Source: Cryptococcus deneoformans JEC21
Taxonomy: Eukaryota; Basidiomycota; Tremellomycetes; Tremellales; Cryptococcaceae
Direction of reading: 5' to 3'
Length of the DNA stretch: 64,000 nt
Assembly: GCF_000091045.1 (NCBI RefSeq)
Contig: NC_006685.1
Coordinates: 516,201 to 580,200 of the forward strand
Below, piece by piece: positions 36,908-47,600 of this stretch. A program made the position numbers and the translations under genes. Every line of letters starts with the position of its first letter. Position 1 is the stretch's first letter. Below the pieces are notes generated by a model. That model worked only from the letters and a program-made list of their open reading frames with translations. It was not told the origin of the DNA and made no database searches.

Positions 36908-37800
36908 CTCAAATTATGTGTAAGTACCATTTCTCCCGTTATCAATTGCTGAGGTGACTTTTTGGTTCCTGCTTGTAGATTATAAAATACGGAACAATAA
37001 CAATGAAGTACCATCTATCGAACTTCTATGTCAACTTAGTGGCACATTTGCGACAGCGGAGGAAAAGTTTGGATATCCAGCCAGAATGTATTATTACTCG
37101 CCCGAAAACCGTTTAGTTGAAAGGAGCTGCCAATAGATCAGTAATAGCTAAAATCGTTTACAATCTTACATCAGCTTGTTTTCACATATGTAACGGTCAT
37201 AATAGCTCGTATACATCACCAACAATTCCTACAGCGGTAATTTAAAATCGGTTGTTAGGCCACCAACCATTCCCTGCCACATGCTTGTGGTGCATATTAA
37301 TGAAAGATGCTCTATACTGTACTGTTGGGCAACTGAGAGTACTCTAGTGATTAATGATCCATCATCTGGCTGACCTGTTTCTAGGCCGAAGAAACTCTGT
37401 GATCTTCCCAGCACAAGACGAGATGAATAACGAAATACTCATAGGTGACAAGGGATGCAGGGGGAGGACAAGCATATACGTTAGTGCTCAGTTTCCATTG
37501 ATTAGAATAGCAGGCGGCATAATTGGCGCGCATAATGGTAATTGCAGCATAACTGCGACACAAGAAGTGACACAACTGATCATCAACGGAGAGTAACGGA
37601 TGAACGAGGTCTCTGATATCCTAGACAAGTCCAACCCATTGACAATGATGTCGTTGCAACCTGAAACAGTATTTATAGGAAAGGAATTCTATAGAGTGGC
37701 AATCTACCTAAACTCAGCATTTGTCAGTTACACAATTAGTATGACTAAGATTGATACCTACAATACCATTACATCGTAATCCAATAATCGCTACAGTTCT
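36908..37800. other. Convergent spacer after the Dal5-type permease
   Basis: No gene recognised. Short frames on both strands (for example 37354-37596) have no motif. It ends at the stop of the minus-strand TM protein. Confidence 0.5.
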
Positions 37801-38928
37801 CTATCGGTAGAGGGCAATATCGCCATCCTCATAAGATTCTTCAGATCTTCTTCTTGCTAGCCCTCTCCACTCCTCCTCTTCAGTTCCATTTTGAAAGGAT
37901 TGACCGGGATCTGGCGAATGCCGTCCAGCATTACAGTGGGGTTCCACGACCCCTTCCCACAGACCTAGCTCCATTCCGCTTTCCCATGCGACTTCCTCGT
38001 CATTATCGCCTTGTCTATAGCGCTGCCCATCGACGCTAAATGTTGGCATCTGAACAACGACAGCGATCCTCAGCGCTTCCCCTGCTTCGATAGTCCGATT
38101 TAATTCTAAATCTTCTGGCTTTTTTCTTGCCCGCCTAGACGGCACTGTTGTGTCGCTGAATAATGTGTTGCGATTTCGGCTGAACAGTGTTGGTTGGCGT
38201 AAACGTGGAGGGACATCTTGCGTTGGATGGCGAGACTGAAAGTTTGCTAGAGAATCAGTGAAGGACGGCAGCTCATGTAGCAGTCGCGCAGATTGCACGG
38301 TCAATGGCTGAGGACAAAAGGTCAGTCTCTTGCCACAATCAGCATTTGGCCTTGACCTACTCTGATTTCGTCCCATAGGTCGCCTGTACCAAGTTTCGCC
38401 TCCTTCATAGCTTCGGCTTCCACCAATACCGGCATCTTGTCCCACTTTTTCTCCTTTTTCGCTTGTTCTCCTGGCCTGACGGCCCCAAACCGATCCCAAC
38501 CATCCGATGTCCACCCTGCTAGTCCCCCTAAGCCCCAGAAGTCTTCCCGTATCGTATCTGGTACAGTCTCGCCTCTCGCAAGAGCCACACGCGTTGCCCG
38601 ACGGTAACGGCGGCGCATGCGCATAGCTCGAACGGCCAAGCACAATGCTATGAGCATTAGGACAACTAGAACGCCGAGGAACTAAGCGATTAATTCATTG
38701 CAGCGTGCCTTCGTCAGCAAGATGCACCACTGAACAGCCAGACACACATTGCGGACTCACGACAAGGTAATAAACATTCGTGCTATTCTTGTCCCCATCG
38801 CCGTCTCCTGAATTTGTGGATGCTGTACTTGTGGGAAACAGGGCCGAGTAGGATGATGTGGCACTGGTAGGAAATAACGCAGATTGGGAGGATGAGGAAG
38901 TTGAAGAAATAGATGTGGAAGAACTCAT
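37801..38928 (-). CDS. Single-pass membrane protein, unknown function
   Basis: Starts at 38928 with a Ser/Thr-rich N-terminus (MSSSTSISSTSSSSQSALFP) that lacks a signal peptide and is probably extracellular. After an intron comes one membrane span (FLGVLVVLMLIALCLAVRAM) followed by a strongly basic stretch (RMRRRYRRATRVALARG), fitting a cytosolic side. The cytosolic part has TIREDFWGLGGLAG and an aromatic/acidic middle. A second intron at about 38350-38310 (GTAGGT...CCTCAG) joins DLWDEIR to PLTVQSARLL; the last exon contains FSRNRNTLF and KKPEDLELNRT and ends at TAG 37801. The topology suits a sensor or adaptor of the cell surface. No family is known to me. Confidence 0.7.
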
Positions 38929-39399
38929 GGTGATGAATTGCTGATAGACGCTTGGCTAATCGGGAGAGGATAATGCGGCCCGATACAGGAGGCCGCTGTA
39001 GATGTAATATCTTTGATGGGGCCTCTCGCGTGATGATGTCCTGTGATTGTGGGAATGGCGATAGCGGGGGTACGGAATATACAAACTTAGTGTATGCGAA
39101 TAGAGATAAAATGTGACAACCGACAACGAAGGATGGATTTACGCACGACGATGGCAGACTGCCTGCCGTTCTAGCTCTTCCATTCCTCTTATTTTATTTA
39201 TTTTAGTCGCAGCGCCTCATTTCTTCCCCCGTCGGCACCCGCCCGATGACGCAGGTTATCCCGCAGGTTTCCGTCGTTTAGTTATTGGTGCTGCTGCTGG
39301 CAAATGCCCAATGATCTGTACATAAAATGTAGCATCATTATATTAATACTACTTACATATACTCTATATAACTAGACGCAGGTTGCCCGGGAACGATCA
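38929..39399. other. Upstream region of the single-pass membrane protein gene
   Basis: Promoter region at the left; no gene or repeat recognised in the rest. Confidence 0.45.
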
Positions 39400-40570
39400 A
39401 GCCATTAAGAAGATTGAGAATGGGAAAATTGGGGCAGCAGCTAGAATCCTGATAGGCGATTAGAGGGTTGTCAGCCATTTCTCAGAAGCACTTCGCCAGC
39501 TTCGCAACAAGTACCATACAGGACCTGATCCACTCAACCTCCCCAATGCTCCCAGACGTCAGATAATCCCATTACTCACTCACGACTCACGACTTTCTCC
39601 TGCGAAATGGTCAGCAAACATAGCGCAAACACCGCGCCCGGCATATCTGGCCAAACTCCCCGCCTCATGAAAGCGGCTTGCAAGAATGACAAGTCCTGCA
39701 AATTCCTCAACGGAATGAGCTGCGCCATTGACAACACCCTTCCCGGCAAAGAAATCCTCTTAGCTTCAAAGCTCTTCCCCTCCCACACACCGGACGGCTC
39801 AGTACATTCTATCGCCGTGGGCAGCCTCATATACCAGAGTCCGCGCTAAGGTCATCCTTAAGGTCACCTTCAAGCGGGAATTCCTCCTCTCTTTTCAAAT
39901 GGGAGTTATTTATGTCGGCAAGCGGAATTGAGCCAATCGTCAATGTATTCGAAAGAGCTCTGGAGAGCTCATTGGACGATTAATCACGACCACCAATCCT
40001 CCCCAGACGCATCTATTGCCTTCAACCAAATCGACAGGAGAGAAACAGCAATCGTGATGGCCACCAACGCCCCGAAAACCATAGTAAATAATAAAGTGGT
40101 CTTCAGCAACCCCCTCGACGCTGAACTGTGATGGGCATGTTCTAATCTCCTCGCAGGAGGTTCGCCAGGGAGACCCTTCTTCTTCTGCCCTCCTACGTCC
40201 CAAACCGAACTCCTTTCACCTGGAACCTGCCCCCGGAAAGCAGCTAGGTGGACGGCGTCTCCATCCTTTCTCCAGGAGACAAAGCACTAGATGAAGTCAA
40301 ATTCTTCTTAGCATTTTAATGTGCTCAAATTCAACGAAACGAAGTGCTCCTTCGTGTGAACCTTAGAGACACTGAAGAGAACGGGTTCTTGGTACCAGTG
40401 GCCGTAGTATGGCAAGACGCAGAGCTTTTTGCCATAAGGTCAACAAAGGAGTCGTTAAATTCTAAGCTTCACTCTTTTGCCTCCCAACATGCACTCCTCC
40501 GCACATGCCCATCTCAAAATTTTCGCCACCTCCGGCGATCGCTCCATACAGACGACATAGGAGAATGAAT
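39400..40570 (+). pseudogene. Possible pseudogene with pieces in several frames
   Basis: Protein-like segments follow each other on the plus strand but change frame or meet stops: QTPRLMKAACKNDKSCKFLN and ILLASKLFPSHTPDGSVHSI (39607-39849); SSLFKWELFMSASGIEPIVN with VFERALESSLDD (about 39885-39980); APKTIVNNKVVFSNPLDAEL (to 40131); FTWNLPPESS, a TGA-like break, then VDGVSILSPGDKALDEVKFF (about 40215-40315); and VLLRVNLRDTEENGFLVPVA with LFAIRSTKESLNSKLHSFAS (40344-40568). No credible introns link them all. It therefore looks like a decayed gene of a family I could not identify. Confidence 0.35.
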
Positions 40571-41088
40571 CATATTAAACAACGCGTCATGGTAAGAAAC
40601 CCGTCGCCTTCGCATGGTCAGATACGCAGTGCTGCCCAACTTGAAAGATAAGAGTTGTTCATCATCCTCCTTGCCCATTACGGAGGACCCCGGTCTCTCA
40701 CACTACGTCATCGTTGCCGGAGCCGGAGCCGCTGCCAACAACTAATCAATGTCCTTAGCTGTCAATAAAGGAGAGTTGATGGAAGAGAAAACTCAGGAGG
40801 AGCTAAAGAAATGAAGTCGAAAGTTGGTAATGATACTTTTATCAAGTTGGAATGATATAATTTAGATTGGTCCTGATTGGTACTGTTAATTCAGCCGTTT
40901 TAATCTGTCCACACAAAAAAGGTGACAAAAACAAAAACATAAGTAGTAAAATTAAAAATGAAATTTATATACTTATCAGACATGCCTTTGAACGATAGAC
41001 AAACACATAATTAATTTTGAAACGCTCTGAAATCTAATTATGCGTCGATCTTATGCACATTACAGCTTCAATGCTAAATGACCAAGTA
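40571..41088. other. Spacer before the UBA3 3' end
   Basis: Only short frames; the right part (40840-41040) is AT-rich. No gene recognised. It may include the last remnants of the preceding pseudogene and the UBA3 3' UTR. Confidence 0.45.
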
Positions 41089-42881
41089 CTATACAAACTT
41101 TACAGTTACCGAAGCGCTTACAGGTAATGCTGGGTCCACAAGCACGATCGCATCATTGTCCTGCACCAAATCACTCAACAGCAATTCGAGGTTGGCCTTG
41201 GTAGCTTCGTAAACATCGGGCGGACTTGGCCAGAACAGAGCTTTTCCGGAAGAGAATGATAAAGAAGGACGAGATACTTGCCTTCGGCCAAGTTTGTCAG
41301 CACAAACAGGAAGATCACCGGCCCGAAGAACCTACAAATCTTGACGCTGGGAGAGAGATTCAATAAGTTGTTGCAATGTCCAGTCCCTTTTGACCTCAGC
41401 CACGAGGGACTCTCCGCCACATACAGGGCAGTCTGGTCGCTGCTCATGCTCAAATGTATAGGTATAAACAGATTCATTACCGACATACTTTACGAAATAG
41501 TTCAGCCACATTCAGTTAATAAAACAAGACGTACCATCATGTAGTTGTTAAGATAAGGTGCGCTTGCAGTCGCAATCTTGAAGGCTTCATTACAACATGA
41601 AGCTGTCATAAAGTGAGGCTTGGTCCATATCAATAGAGATGTGACATTCCTACTCACCAGCTATGATGGCATTGGTACTAGCAATCGCTGGAATGATGTT
41701 CTTCACGACGCCTTGGGTAAGTGCCCAAGTAACACCTTCGATGTTGAACTGTCCGGCTCTGGCCGCAGCCTGTTTATAAAGCCACTCAATATGTTCCGGA
41801 TCGTCTGTGTCGAGCTTCTTGTCTGCGTACGACGTTTAGCGGCAGCCAGCAAATATTACTTCTGAACAAACCTCTAAAGACCTTGGGCCATTCCAGCACG
41901 CTTGCCCATTCGATGCAGTGTTCGGGAAGACGGGGTGTGTTAGCGATAGTACATATGGGGAAAGCAGTTGGAGGGGTAAGCATATCAATCTGTACTGGTC
42001 AGGCGAGAACTTCCGAATATCGTTACACGCACTGAGCATTCATAGCACGACGTGATTGTGGGCAAAATAACACGAGCCTGGCCCTTGAACCCTATCAGTT
42101 GTCAGCTCCAGGCAACCGCTAAGTCAAACAGGCAGCATTACCTTCTGTACCGCCATCAACCAATGGCTTTATATTCTCTTCATCCTCCTGTGCCATCTGT
42201 ACCAACGTTGCATTGATCCATCGGCGAGCAGAGATGGAGTCAAGACCGGCAACTATGACATCGAAAGTGGAGTAGAAGGATGTAGGGTGGTCCTGAATCC
42301 TTCCATGGTAGCTTGGAAGATGTCAGTGATCCATGATCCATGATCCATCAGAGTAAATCTAAGCATGAGAGACCCACGGGGTGACGGTGCAACCGGGCAC
42401 TCGTTTCATCACGAATTCGGCTGCCACGAGAGCTTTGGACTTGCCAACGTCGGCTTCCCTGCGATTATATTAGTTCAGCTGTGAGACATCACAGAATATA
42501 CATGCCTGAAAAGAAACTGTCTGTTTAGATTGGAAATGTCAATCGTGTCCATATCAATCACATGAATATCATTGAAGCCCGCTCGGTGAATATGAGCTTA
42601 AGAAGAATTAAAGGAATAACGCTGCTCACACAACGCAAGGTTCTGAAGTATTTCACATCCAAGGCCCCCCGCACCGATTACCAAAATTTTTGCCTTTGTC
42701 CTGAGAAAGTTTGCTGTCTGAAATACGATAAGCCGTGAAGTGAGGAAGAACAAGGATGACATACCTCGGTACCACCCTGGAATCTCTCGTCTGTCCACGG
42801 GCCTTTCCTGTGAAGAAGATTGTCCACGGCAGCATAGCGGGTTGGATCTGAGTGATAGGACTGTATGTGAGCTGCTGTCAT
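41089..42881 (-). CDS. UBA3: NEDD8-activating enzyme E1 catalytic subunit UBA3
   Basis: Catalytic half of the heterodimeric E1 (with ULA1/APPBP1) that adenylates NEDD8/Rub1 and passes it to Ubc12, driving cullin neddylation. From the start at 42881 the exons give [20 protein letters not shown], then [20 protein letters not shown], the nucleotide-binding loop. Next come [32 protein letters not shown] and [16 protein letters not shown]. After CYECS an intron leads to [20 protein letters not shown], where the Cys of CTIAN is the thioester-forming residue. Later parts read [20 protein letters not shown] and [16 protein letters not shown]. The C-terminal ubiquitin-like fold ends [17 protein letters not shown]2 lacks this LPEHCIEW context. 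In-frame ATG 42959 would add 26 residues. Confidence 0.93.
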
Positions 42882-43148
42882 GGTGAGTGTCAAAAATCGC
42901 GCACAACGGACGAATCGTGGCGGAACAGTATTTTGTTGTACTGGACGGACATGTTCCATCTGACATGGTGACAACATTGTCGTCAAGAAGTAGTAGTACG
43001 TAGTCCCATCAGCGGACAAGGCCGAAAGATTGTCTTACGTAAATTTTATTCTTCATTGACAGGGCCTCGGCATACATCTCAAGTACCGGTAACGAAGTGT
43101 AATGACCCATCCGTAGACATCTAAACACCGTAGACAACAACCTTCACT
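42882..43148. promoter_or_regulatory. Short divergent promoter of UBA3 and RRP45
   Basis: The two starts lie head to head 267 bp apart, or 189 bp if UBA3 starts at 42959. No TATA box was seen. Any control of either gene must be packed into this space, so shared regulation is possible. Confidence 0.6.
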
Positions 43149-44255
43149 ATGGTTAGAGAGATAGACCCACCATCAGTCCAGAACGAGTTTCTCCTCGCCG
43201 CCTTGGCCGAGGGGAAAAGGCTTGACGGCAGGCTACCCCTTCAGATGCGGGACGTCCATTACATTTTTGGAGATGAGCTTGGCTGTGTGGAGTGTCGCTT
43301 GGGGAAGACAGCGTAAGTGGCTACGCCCGACAATATGGCAAAAATTTGTGCTGGATTAATTCGTGCGTTCAGTATACTTGCTCAAGTGTCGGCGACAATT
43401 GTCAAACCGCGAGATGACAGACCCTATGAAGGATTTCTATTGATCAACTCTGAAATCGGACCTATGGCTAGCAGTGTTTATGAAAACGGAAGGTATGTTA
43501 GCATGCATTGGTCTAATGAAATATCTGCTAAATTTTCCTGGTAGACCCGGTGACGATGAAGTCATGATTGGGAGACTTCTAGAGAAGAGTATCCGACGTA
43601 CTGAAGCCATTGACAGAGAAGCCTTGTGCATTCTTGCAGGCGAAAAGGTAAAGGCTAATCGCATGACTATTAGATTTTATTTCTGACTAGGCTTAGGTTT
43701 GGCAACTGCGCCTCACTTTGCACTTTCTCTCGGATTCAGGCAATCTCCTTGACTGTGCCGCTCTTGCAGGCATGGCAGCGTTGAAACATTTCAGAAAACC
43801 GGATGTAGAAGTTATTGGCGACGAGGTCATCATAGTTGGTACTGAGTGGCAGCCCAATGTGACCCAATGAAACTGATGTGTAACAGCACTCACCAGAGGA
43901 GCGAGCTCCTGTGCCATTGGCCATCCACCATACACCCCTATGTCTCACGTTTGCCTACTTTGAAAAGTAAGAATTCTCACTTCATTCTCCTGTCCTTATC
44001 TGACGGCTTGCAAGTCTCCCTCCAATCCTTGACCCCTCCCACGTCGAAATGATGCTTTGCTCGGGCACATTAACCCTTACGCTTAACGCACAGCGAGAGA
44101 TCTGCGTCCTTTCAAAAGCTGGCGGGGCCCCTCTCGGCGCCGAAGAAATTATGGGCGTCGTCAAAGTCGGTGTTGATAAGGTCAGAGAATTAGTGAGGCA
44201 TTTGGAGGAAGAGCTAGAAAAGGACCGTACGAGCAGAGTTGTTGAAGTACGTTAG
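43149..44255 (+). CDS. RRP45: Exosome complex component RRP45 (EXOSC9)
   Basis: One of six RNase PH-like ring subunits of the RNA exosome, which processes rRNA and degrades RNA in nucleus and cytoplasm. The start at 43149 gives MVREIDPPSVQNEFLLAALA then EGKRLDGR, the conserved N-terminus of the PH-ring subunits. Further exons give GCVECRLGKTAVSATIV, EGFLLINSEIGPMAS, IRRTEAIDREALCILAGEKV, WQLRLTLHFLSDSGNLLDCA and ALAGMAALKHFRKPDVEVIG. The part HSPEERAPVPLAIHHTPLCL is diagnostic of Rrp45. An intron at about 43969-44012 then leads to NLPPILDPSHVEMMLCSGTL. It ends SRVVEVR at TAG 44253-44255. As expected for the eukaryotic ring, catalytic phosphorolytic residues are not evident. Length near 300 matches yeast rather than the longer animal form. 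Confidence 0.92.
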
Positions 44256-44664
44256 GCATCCAGCATCCAAATAGTATAGCGACCATTACATCCAAAGATA
44301 CCCTGCATCTGTATACCTTTACCACCTATAGCCCGGGACATGCATTTAATTGTCGGGCGCCCAGTTGTGCTAAGGCGGCGACTGGCTGTTGCGTGTTGCG
44401 TGTTGCGGCGATCCGGCGCCGCGCCAAAAAGAAGATCATTCATTCATGTTTGTTGTCGCGGGACTGTGCGCCGTTACTTTTGAATTCCCGCTATCCAATA
44501 CATTTCATCCTCCTGATTTTGCTGCCTTGTTCAAGATATCCATTGTTTTTGCCGCTCATATCGCCAACGCCGTCGCTTCGCCGCTTACTCTCCTTCACAA
44601 CTGAACCGGGCACCCGTTTACGGCATAGCGCCCTTCATTTCTCACTTCAAGCTTCGAGAAGAAG
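44256..44664. other. Spacer between RRP45 and the large Ser/Pro-rich gene
   Basis: Promoter of the downstream gene and 3' end of RRP45. Short plus-strand frames (44389-44692) have no motif. Nothing else seen. Confidence 0.5.
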
Positions 44665-47600
44665 ATGGACCGTCTCTTCAGGTAAGGTTTAGTTCCATAA
44701 TTTCATTAGGTGCTTTATTAACTGTTACATCAGGAAAAAATCCTCCAGGACATCTGAAAAGCTACTCAATTCTAGCAAACGCAAAAGCAAACAATCTGCA
44801 GCGCTGTCGGAATCCTCAGGTGATGACGGCTCGAAAGATGTTTATGGAGAAAAGAGAGTACCGGGCGTCGCACCTAGTCTGGATGTGGACATAAGGAACA
44901 GTCTTATATTACCTTCGTTCGTCCTTTGACTGGATTGAAAGTACTGCGTGCTGACTAGAAACTTAGACTGTCACAAAGGTTCTCAGTTCTTCTCCCGCCT
45001 CTTGCAACAGCCCCGGAAGACTCTATTCGTACACTTCTTGCTTCACAGCGTGCCAGAATACACGGTCCAGCATTGACGGAAGAAGAAGAAGAGCTTCTTT
45101 TTGCAGAGCTCAGAGCTAGCGAAAGAAATGAATGGTATCGCATGCCGCCAAAATCAAACTGTGATGACGACAGAATTCGCACACCTAACTCAAAAGCAGA
45201 CATAATCCCCAATCCAGTTTCTCCCTTTATTGAGACTTCTGCCCCCAGTCCCTCGATTAATGTCTCCGACGATGGTCAATCATCACCCTTACATCCTGGA
45301 AGTAGTCCGCTCATATCTTCCCCACCGCCCACGTCCAACTCATTCTCATCATTCAAGACATTTGGCGTCGCCTCAAGCCCTGAACAACCCACATTAGGAA
45401 GTCTCAAAAGTAAAGAATTAGAATCTGGAATGGGCGGTAGCATGGGTCTTAGAGAGAATGCGTATCTGCGAAGAGCGCCAGAGCAAGGCGGAACGAATGA
45501 TCTTAAATATACATCAGGTAAATCGCGAGGGAAGAAAGAACAAGGAGACAAAGGTGATGTGCCAACAACGACATTGATGAAGACTGCAACCGACCATGAT
45601 CTAAAGCCACAGTCTCGCATCCCAGACAGCTCTATGCGGTCCGAGTCAACAATGGCCTCTTTATCATCTGTAGTCGGCCCCCATTCTCATGCGACACCAA
45701 TTATCAATACTCTCAGACCTGATCTCGGGTCCCCAGAATTGTCGAATTTCGCAGGTCAGCCGCGACAAAGATATAGCAAGTCTCTATTATCGGAATTAAC
45801 GCCGGCCCAGATCAAACGAATATCAATGGCTCTTGAAGAGATTGGAGGACAATTAAAACGAGGTGGGAATATTATGGAAAACAATATCCACAAAGAATGT
45901 GAACATACAGCAGGTGATGAAGAAGAGGTGTTGGCCAGTGGAGAAAGTCAGAAGAATTTGTCTGGAAATCAAGATGAAATGCGCGGAGAAAGGCCCCGAA
46001 GACCATCTGATGTGTTTTCCGAAGGGTCGCGTTCTGCAACTTCTTCGGTCTTCCCATTCAAAACGTCGCCGACAAATAGCACATTCACAGGAAGGAGCGC
46101 GAATACGCTTACCAATACTGATTCAGCTTCTCCCTCTCGCCTGCCTTCATCTCCTCGGTCTCACAATCTTCGCGCCGTTGTTAATGAAGATATTCCACCG
46201 GTTCCCGAATCAACTTTGACTCCTACTCGCCTCCAACCTGTCAAAGCTAACAGTATCTTATCCAACGCTTCGGCGGCGTCTACACCGACGCCATCCCTAG
46301 TACTTCATAACCCTGCTTATGTCCCTGGGCAACCTAGGCCTATCAGACCAACGCACCATGGGGAGGGTTCTTTGTCCTCGAGAGCAGCGACACCCAACGG
46401 CCAGCCACATTTTGATATACTGCTGAATTCAAGATCAGTGACACCTGATAGCCAATCCCCTCCCAATACATTGAGGTCCTCGGCTGCATATTCTGACGCC
46501 ACGCAAAGCACCAATACTAGCCCATCACCGCTTCTACACTACCCCATTTCCCTCGCGAAAGCGACCTCGCTGTCGAGATCTTATAGTGTCAACCAAGCTT
46601 CTCTGCCTATCGGTGGGGACTCTGACCAATCTTCGGTTACCCGTCGCCGGGCTGGTACCATTACTTTAGGAGAAACTGAATCTGGTCGAGGATTAAATTT
46701 CTCGAGCGAAGCCCACCCGTTTTTGCAAAGGGAGATTGTGGAGGAAGAGGAGTATGAGCACGAGGAGGAGCAAAAAACACGATCTCGCGAACATCTCAAG
46801 GAGGAAGAAAATGATGCGGGATCAACACTAGAGCTGAAAGAAGCTATTAATCGACATAGCCTGGGAGCTTCGTGGTACGACCCAAAAACATCTATCGATG
46901 AAGAGGAATCTTTCCAAAACGGTCACAAGTCACAAGCGCGAGATGTCGTTGAAACAGCGATATTTTCTCTGGATGCCTTAAGAACGGATGATGAGACCGC
47001 TGAGGGCGCCGGTTTTTTCTCTCCAATTCCTTTACAACGTTTGTCATGCGACTCCCTCGATTCAGTCTTTGATCCTAAGCAGGACGTCCCTCAGTGGATA
47101 GACATCTTTGATGGCAACGATTTTGTCCGAGTGGATTCGGAAACTGATGACATATCTGATTGGCCTGAGAAACCAGAACTACTGCTTGAAAAGATTACGG
47201 GGCTGGGGGTGGAAGAGTTGATGCTTTTGCAGGAAGAATTGGTTACAAAGGCTAGAAGAGAGAGAGAAGCAATGGGTCTGGGATTTAGTCCTCTGATTTC
47301 TGTATGTATATTGAATTTTACAATCCTTCAAATTACTGAAAATCCGTGTAGGACACGCCAACAATACCTAAGCAGTATTGCAGCTTGAAGCAACAGTCAC
47401 CCCGTCTCAATGTAGAAGGCCCACCCGCAGTCGATGCGCGGACTACAAATCCAATGACAATGAACGGTATAATCCCTGTAACTTCAGCAATGGAGTCGTC
47501 GTCATCGATGGCTTCGCAAATAGCCGATACCATACCTTGTGCGCCTCAACGACCAGTACTTGACATGCCTCCGCAGCCCCTTCCAGCTCCTCCTACTCAA

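Noticed and set aside
40690..40760. VIVAGAGAAA-like peptide suggesting a flavoenzyme nucleotide-binding motif
   Set aside because: It is followed within a few codons by a stop, has no continuing domain, and the glycine spacing does not fit the usual dinucleotide fold.
44389..44692. Overlapping plus-strand frames of 71 and 99 codons before the large gene
   Set aside because: They overlap in different frames, lie in the presumed promoter and 5' UTR, and show no motif or splice context.
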